Shown here in pieces: positions 61,265-64,000 of a stretch of DNA of 64,000 nucleotides; position 1 is the stretch's first letter; every line of letters begins with the position of its first letter. The stretch is from assembly GCA_910585625.1 (NCBI GenBank), contig CAJUFQ010000008.1, forward strand, positions 36,491-100,490, written 5' to 3'. A program made the position numbers and the translations under genes. Source of the stretch: an uncultured Lachnospiraceae bacterium (GTDB lineage: Bacteria > Bacillota > Clostridia > Lachnospirales > Lachnospiraceae). Below the pieces are notes generated by a model. It did no database searches, had not been told where the DNA came from, and was given only the letters and a program-made list of their open reading frames with translations.

Positions 61265-62395
61265 CTATCTTGCCGGCAGCTCTACACCATCCACATAAAC
61301 GGCAGCTACGTCGTCAATGTCTATGAACCGGTTGAACCGGCAGATATATTCACTGCTGTAACCGCTCGCACTCCTGCCGTCAAAGCCGCTGCCACTGCTG
61401 AAACCACCGAGATAGCGGTCTCCGCTGATGTCCATGTTCTCTGACTTATACCCAGTAATGGTACCGTCCTCTTCTCCCAGTATCTCCCAATCTCCTTCCG
61501 GAAGATCCTGCACTGCGCTGCAAGTGGTGCCGTCTTTCATTTTAAGCTCAATGATGCCAAAAGGATGTTCCTTCCCATGCTCTTCCCCATATGCGTCCGC
61601 AAAATACATCTTGATTCCGCCGCCTGTAATCGTAATCTTCGTACAGTCTTTCAGTACGCTGCTGTCCACGTCAAATGTCTTCATCTTCATAGAATCCTTC
61701 GGTTCCAGGGCAAACGACCCGATATCCCTATACTGATAGGTCTCACATCCATCTTCTACCGTTTTCCCATTCTCAACTTCCAGATGAACCACCAACGCAT
61801 CGGTAGAAACTTCTGCATCTACGGTCGGGTCGTAATATGGCTCACTTTGATCGTCATAAGCAATCATGATATGATGGTATCTGCGGATAGACGTCTTATC
61901 TTCGCTCATCACAGATTTTCCTTCACCCACGCTCATGCCGCCCTCCAGATTAAAAACAGGGCTAACCATATAAGCTTCTGCATCTGCTTCATTCAACGGC
62001 GATCCGTCCAGGGAATCTGTGCGGATAGTAAAATATGCCATCCCATTGTCCATATCGTACCAATATTCTTCCATCGTAAACTGCAGATTCCCATCTGTCA
62101 GGGTATTCCCCACCTCCTGGAAGTTCTGGGCAATCACTTCTGCCTCTTTGCTGCTTCCCTTATAAAGGGACTGGAACAAATCCCACGCATTCATGCCCGT
62201 AGCGGCAAAGCAAATGCCGTTTGCACTCAAAGCAACAACTGCAATCCCTGCGGCGGCAGCCACCATCTTTGACCTCCACTTCTGGCTCCACCGTTCTTTC
62301 TTCCTGATAGCGTTCTCAAGCATCTCCATGCCCGCTTCCTCTGATAATGTAACGTCCGAAACAGCTTCCTTATAAGTATTATGCTCCAATATCAT
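61265..62395 (-). CDS. DUF4179 membrane protein, probable anti-sigma factor
   Basis: A 376-residue single-pass protein: cytoplasmic N-terminus 1-45 (LSEEAGMEMLENAIRKKERW), membrane helix about 46-66 (MVAAAAGIAVVALSANGICF), then a long extracellular region rich in beta strands and acidic residues. This is the DUF4179 layout, regularly encoded after an ECF sigma factor. Its start overlaps the sigma gene by 17 bases. It probably binds the sigma factor through its N-terminus and releases it on an envelope signal. ATG 62395 follows AAAGGAGTGAAGAGA. Confidence 0.85.
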   Translation of the reverse strand: MILEHNTYKEAVSDVTLSEEAGMEMLENAIRKKERWSQKWRSKMVAAAAGIAVVALSANGICFAATGMNAWDLFQSLYKGSSKEAEVIAQNFQEVGNTLTDGNLQFTMEEYWYDMDNGMAYFTIRTDSLDGSPLNEADAEAYMVSPVFNLEGGMSVGEGKSVMSEDKTSIRRYHHIMIAYDDQSEPYYDPTVDAEVSTDALVVHLEVENGKTVEDGCETYQYRDIGSFALEPKDSMKMKTFDVDSSVLKDCTKITITGGGIKMYFADAYGEEHGKEHPFGIIELKMKDGTTCSAVQDLPEGDWEILGEEDGTITGYKSENMDISGDRYLGGFSSGSGFDGRSASGYSSEYICRFNRFIDIDDVAAVYVDGVELPAR

Positions 62396-62888
62396 TCTCT
62401 TCACTCCTTTCAAGTACTTGTCTGATTTTCTCCCGCCCGCGCTGCAGCTGGGTCTGCACTGTACTTTCGCTCCTATGCAAAAACTGTGCAATCTCCCGCA
62501 CGGAATATTCTTCATAGTAGTACAGATGGATAGGCACACGGTATTTTTCCGGTAAATCTAAAACGGCTTCCTTCAACTCTTCAAAAGCATCGCCCGTCCC
62601 TTTGCGGAACGCCTGCTCCTCATCCCATTCCTGCAGCTGCACCATATCACGGTTCCATTTGTTTTTCAGCAAGTTCTTACAGACATTGATGGTTGTACGG
62701 ATGAACCAGGCTTTCTCGTGGTCGGAATTCTTGAATTTGGGATGGTATTTCAGATATCTGAAAAAGACTTCCTGAAACACGTCGTCTGCCTGGTACTTAT
62801 TCCTGCAGTAGGCCCATGCCAATTTGTAAATCATGTCCTTTTGCCTTTGATAACATTCCAGTACCCTTTCTCGTTCTTTTGCCTTCAT
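62379..62888 (-). CDS. RNA polymerase sigma factor, ECF (sigma-70) family
   Basis: A 169-residue sigma factor: region 2 about 10-75 (QADDVFQEVFFRYLKYHPKF), region 4 about 105-160 (YSVREIAQFLHRSESTVQTQ). ATG 62888 follows TATAGGAGGTACAGATT. It pairs with the DUF4179 protein encoded next. This is the third sigma/anti-sigma-type module in the window; each has a different membrane partner. Confidence 0.92.
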   Translation of the reverse strand: MKAKERERVLECYQRQKDMIYKLAWAYCRNKYQADDVFQEVFFRYLKYHPKFKNSDHEKAWFIRTTINVCKNLLKNKWNRDMVQLQEWDEEQAFRKGTGDAFEELKEAVLDLPEKYRVPIHLYYYEEYSVREIAQFLHRSESTVQTQLQRGREKIRQVLERSEENDIGA

Positions 62889-62991
62889 AATCTGTACCTC
62901 CTATATAAAGAAAACAATTTGGAAAGCAAATATATCTCATTATTTCAAAAAGATGAAGGTTTTTTTCTTTCTGTATAGAAATCTTTGAACA

Positions 62992-63153
62992 AAGTGGGCA
63001 AGCCCACTTCAACTCCCCTATCCCCTCAATTTTGAGGAGGATTGCATACTTTGCTGCGCCGAACGCTGATTTGTCCTAAGGGGTACCAGGCTTGCCTGGG
63101 GGATTCCTTAGGACAGTCACGTAGCGACGTATTTCCTCTTGCGCGAGTGCGCA
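62992..63153. repeat. Row of hairpins in a gene-free stretch
   Basis: The stretch 62889-63274 has no gene that I can support. It holds, in order: AAGTGGGC/GCCCACTT (62992-63009), CCTCAA/TTGAGG (63024-63037), TGTCCTAAGG/CCTTAGGACA enclosing CCAGGC/GCCTGG (63072-63115), ACGT/ACGT (63119-63130), TGCGC/GCGCA (63140-63153), then the family 2 repeat. One of them may end the SPFH gene transcript. Confidence 0.55.
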
Positions 63154-63162
63154 TAATTGTTT

Positions 63163-63222
63163 CTGTCTTATAGGGAAGACACTTTCACGCTTCAGCGTGA
63201 CAAGGTCTTTCCTAATAAGACA
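63163..63222 (+). repeat. Palindromic repeat, family 2, copy 2
   Basis: Arms CTGTCTTATAGGGAAGAC (63163-63180) and GTCTTTCCTAATAAGACA (63205-63222), with an inner hairpin TCACGC/GCGTGA. It shares TGTCTTATAGG(A/G)AAGAC and then ACTTTCACGCTT with the copy at 27670. Confidence 0.75.
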
Positions 63223-63274
63223 AAAAGCAATCTTGCAACGCCAAAAGGGGCGCATCCGCGCCCCGGAACAGCTC

Positions 63275-64000
63275 CTAAGAAGCCTCCTGCCTTGTACCGG
63301 CCAGTTTTCCCAGCTGCTCCATAATCCCTGCATTCCCGTTCACGGATATCTCGCCGACACGCTCGCAGATACGCTCCAGATACTCAAGCTCCTTAAGCCT
63401 ATAAAGCGTCCTGTTCTCATCCATCAGCTTTGCCGTGTTCAGAAGCGACCGGGTGGAAGCTACCTCCTCCCTCCTGGAAATGACATTGGCCTGCGCCGTC
63501 TTTTCCGCTACCAACACAGAATTCATAATCTGCCTGATTTCACCGGGCAGTATGATATCTTTAATGCCCGCACTCAGGAACTCTACGCAAAATATCCCCT
63601 CCCTTCGTTTGAGTGTCTCATAGATTTCCCCGGAAATCTGCTCCTTCGCCTCTAAAATCTCATCCAGCTTATAATTTCCCACCATCTCACGGATTGCAAG
63701 CTGCACGGCCGAGTAAAGCTGACCCTTTAAGTCTGAGATTCTTTTCGCAAATTCCACGGCGTCCCGAATCCGATATAGGCAGGCGACATTCATGCGAATG
63801 CCAATTTTATCTTTCGTGAGAATTTCCTGACCTACGATATCCAGCTCCTTCTGCCTCATATCGAATACTTTGCCGGTGACACTGTGAGAATACATCCAGA
63901 AACGGTAAACCCCCTTAGACAGCTGCTGCTGCATCACATTGTCATAAGGCTCATGTATGGTAAAGAAGCAAGCAACCGAAAACAAGAGATAGACCGCCAG
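63275..64000 (-). CDS. SPFH/Band 7 (slipin-like) protein, 5' end outside window
   Basis: The frame is open to the window edge; the visible 241 residues start LAVYLLFSVACFF, part of a membrane or hydrophobic segment. SPFH features follow: VFDMRQKELDIVGQEILTKD, RMNVACLYRIRD, LYSAVQLAIREMVGNYKLDE, then ISREEVASTRSLLNTAK-like helical end (VISRREEVASTRSLLN) and GKLAGTRQEAS. Slipins form oligomers on membranes, often with an NfeD-type partner, which is not in the window. Confidence 0.85.
   Translation of the reverse strand: MAVYLLFSVACFFTIHEPYDNVMQQQLSKGVYRFWMYSHSVTGKVFDMRQKELDIVGQEILTKDKIGIRMNVACLYRIRDAVEFAKRISDLKGQLYSAVQLAIREMVGNYKLDEILEAKEQISGEIYETLKRREGIFCVEFLSAGIKDIILPGEIRQIMNSVLVAEKTAQANVISRREEVASTRSLLNTAKLMDENRTLYRLKELEYLERICERVGEISVNGNAGIMEQLGKLAGTRQEAS

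Overview
The window looks like a chromosomal segment of a spore-forming, Gram-positive member of the Clostridia, most likely a gut Lachnospiraceae. The evidence is a class III fructose-bisphosphatase, spoIID and spoIIQ, a class B sortase, several ECF sigma/anti-sigma pairs, a Gram-positive type LexA box, and large secreted enzymes for plant cell-wall polysaccharide beside a GH112 phosphorylase for host-type glycans. No phage, insertion sequence, rRNA operon or CRISPR array was seen. The species cannot be named from the sequence alone.

Layout. 1-1508: 5' part of a secreted GH51 arabinofuranosidase. 1727-3399: a two-gene ABC exporter. 3821-7174: an ECF sigma factor, membrane protein, ABC ATPase and permease operon. 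7356-7768: a heavily folded leader and a 78-residue protein. 7826-11467: ferritin-like protein, DegV protein, and an ECF sigma factor with an RsgI-like anti-sigma factor. 11931-16524: fructose-bisphosphatase, DEAD-box helicase, hemolysin III family protein. 16605-21392: a secreted protein with two GH43 domains. 21587-24614: a frameshifted Uma2 gene, a GIY-YIG nuclease, spoIIQ and spoIID. 24705-27636: a LexA-boxed radical SAM/DUF4130 pair and a TauE family permease. 27719-31373: ksgA, tatD and metG in reverse order. 31458-33194: a chemoreceptor. 33305-42086: two related surface proteins, a zinc-ribbon protein and a class B sortase. 42175-44509: a cation antiporter and tyrS. 44634-45685: remains of three signalling genes. 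45686-47842: GH112 phosphorylase. 47916-55346: trpB, an rRNA methyltransferase, three PepSY proteins and a two-component system. 55434-57564: a chemoreceptor and two tRNAs. 57924-61166: GH53 galactanase. 61265-62888: an ECF sigma factor with a DUF4179 anti-sigma factor. 63275-64000: an SPFH protein cut by the window edge.

How the genes fit together. GH51, the double GH43 protein and GH53 would attack arabinan and arabinogalactan side chains of pectin outside the cell. GH112 would phosphorolyse galacto-N-biose or lacto-N-biose inside it. Three sigma/membrane-protein modules, one two-component system with eight PepSY repeats' worth of secreted partners and two chemoreceptors indicate heavy investment in envelope sensing. 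The most unusual items are the surface-protein/sortase locus, whose substrates carry a long two-helix tail after a PKTG motif; a cloverleaf-shaped intergenic repeat present twice with compensatory base changes; a second palindromic repeat that supplies the stop codon of ksgA; and a folded leader before a small unknown gene.
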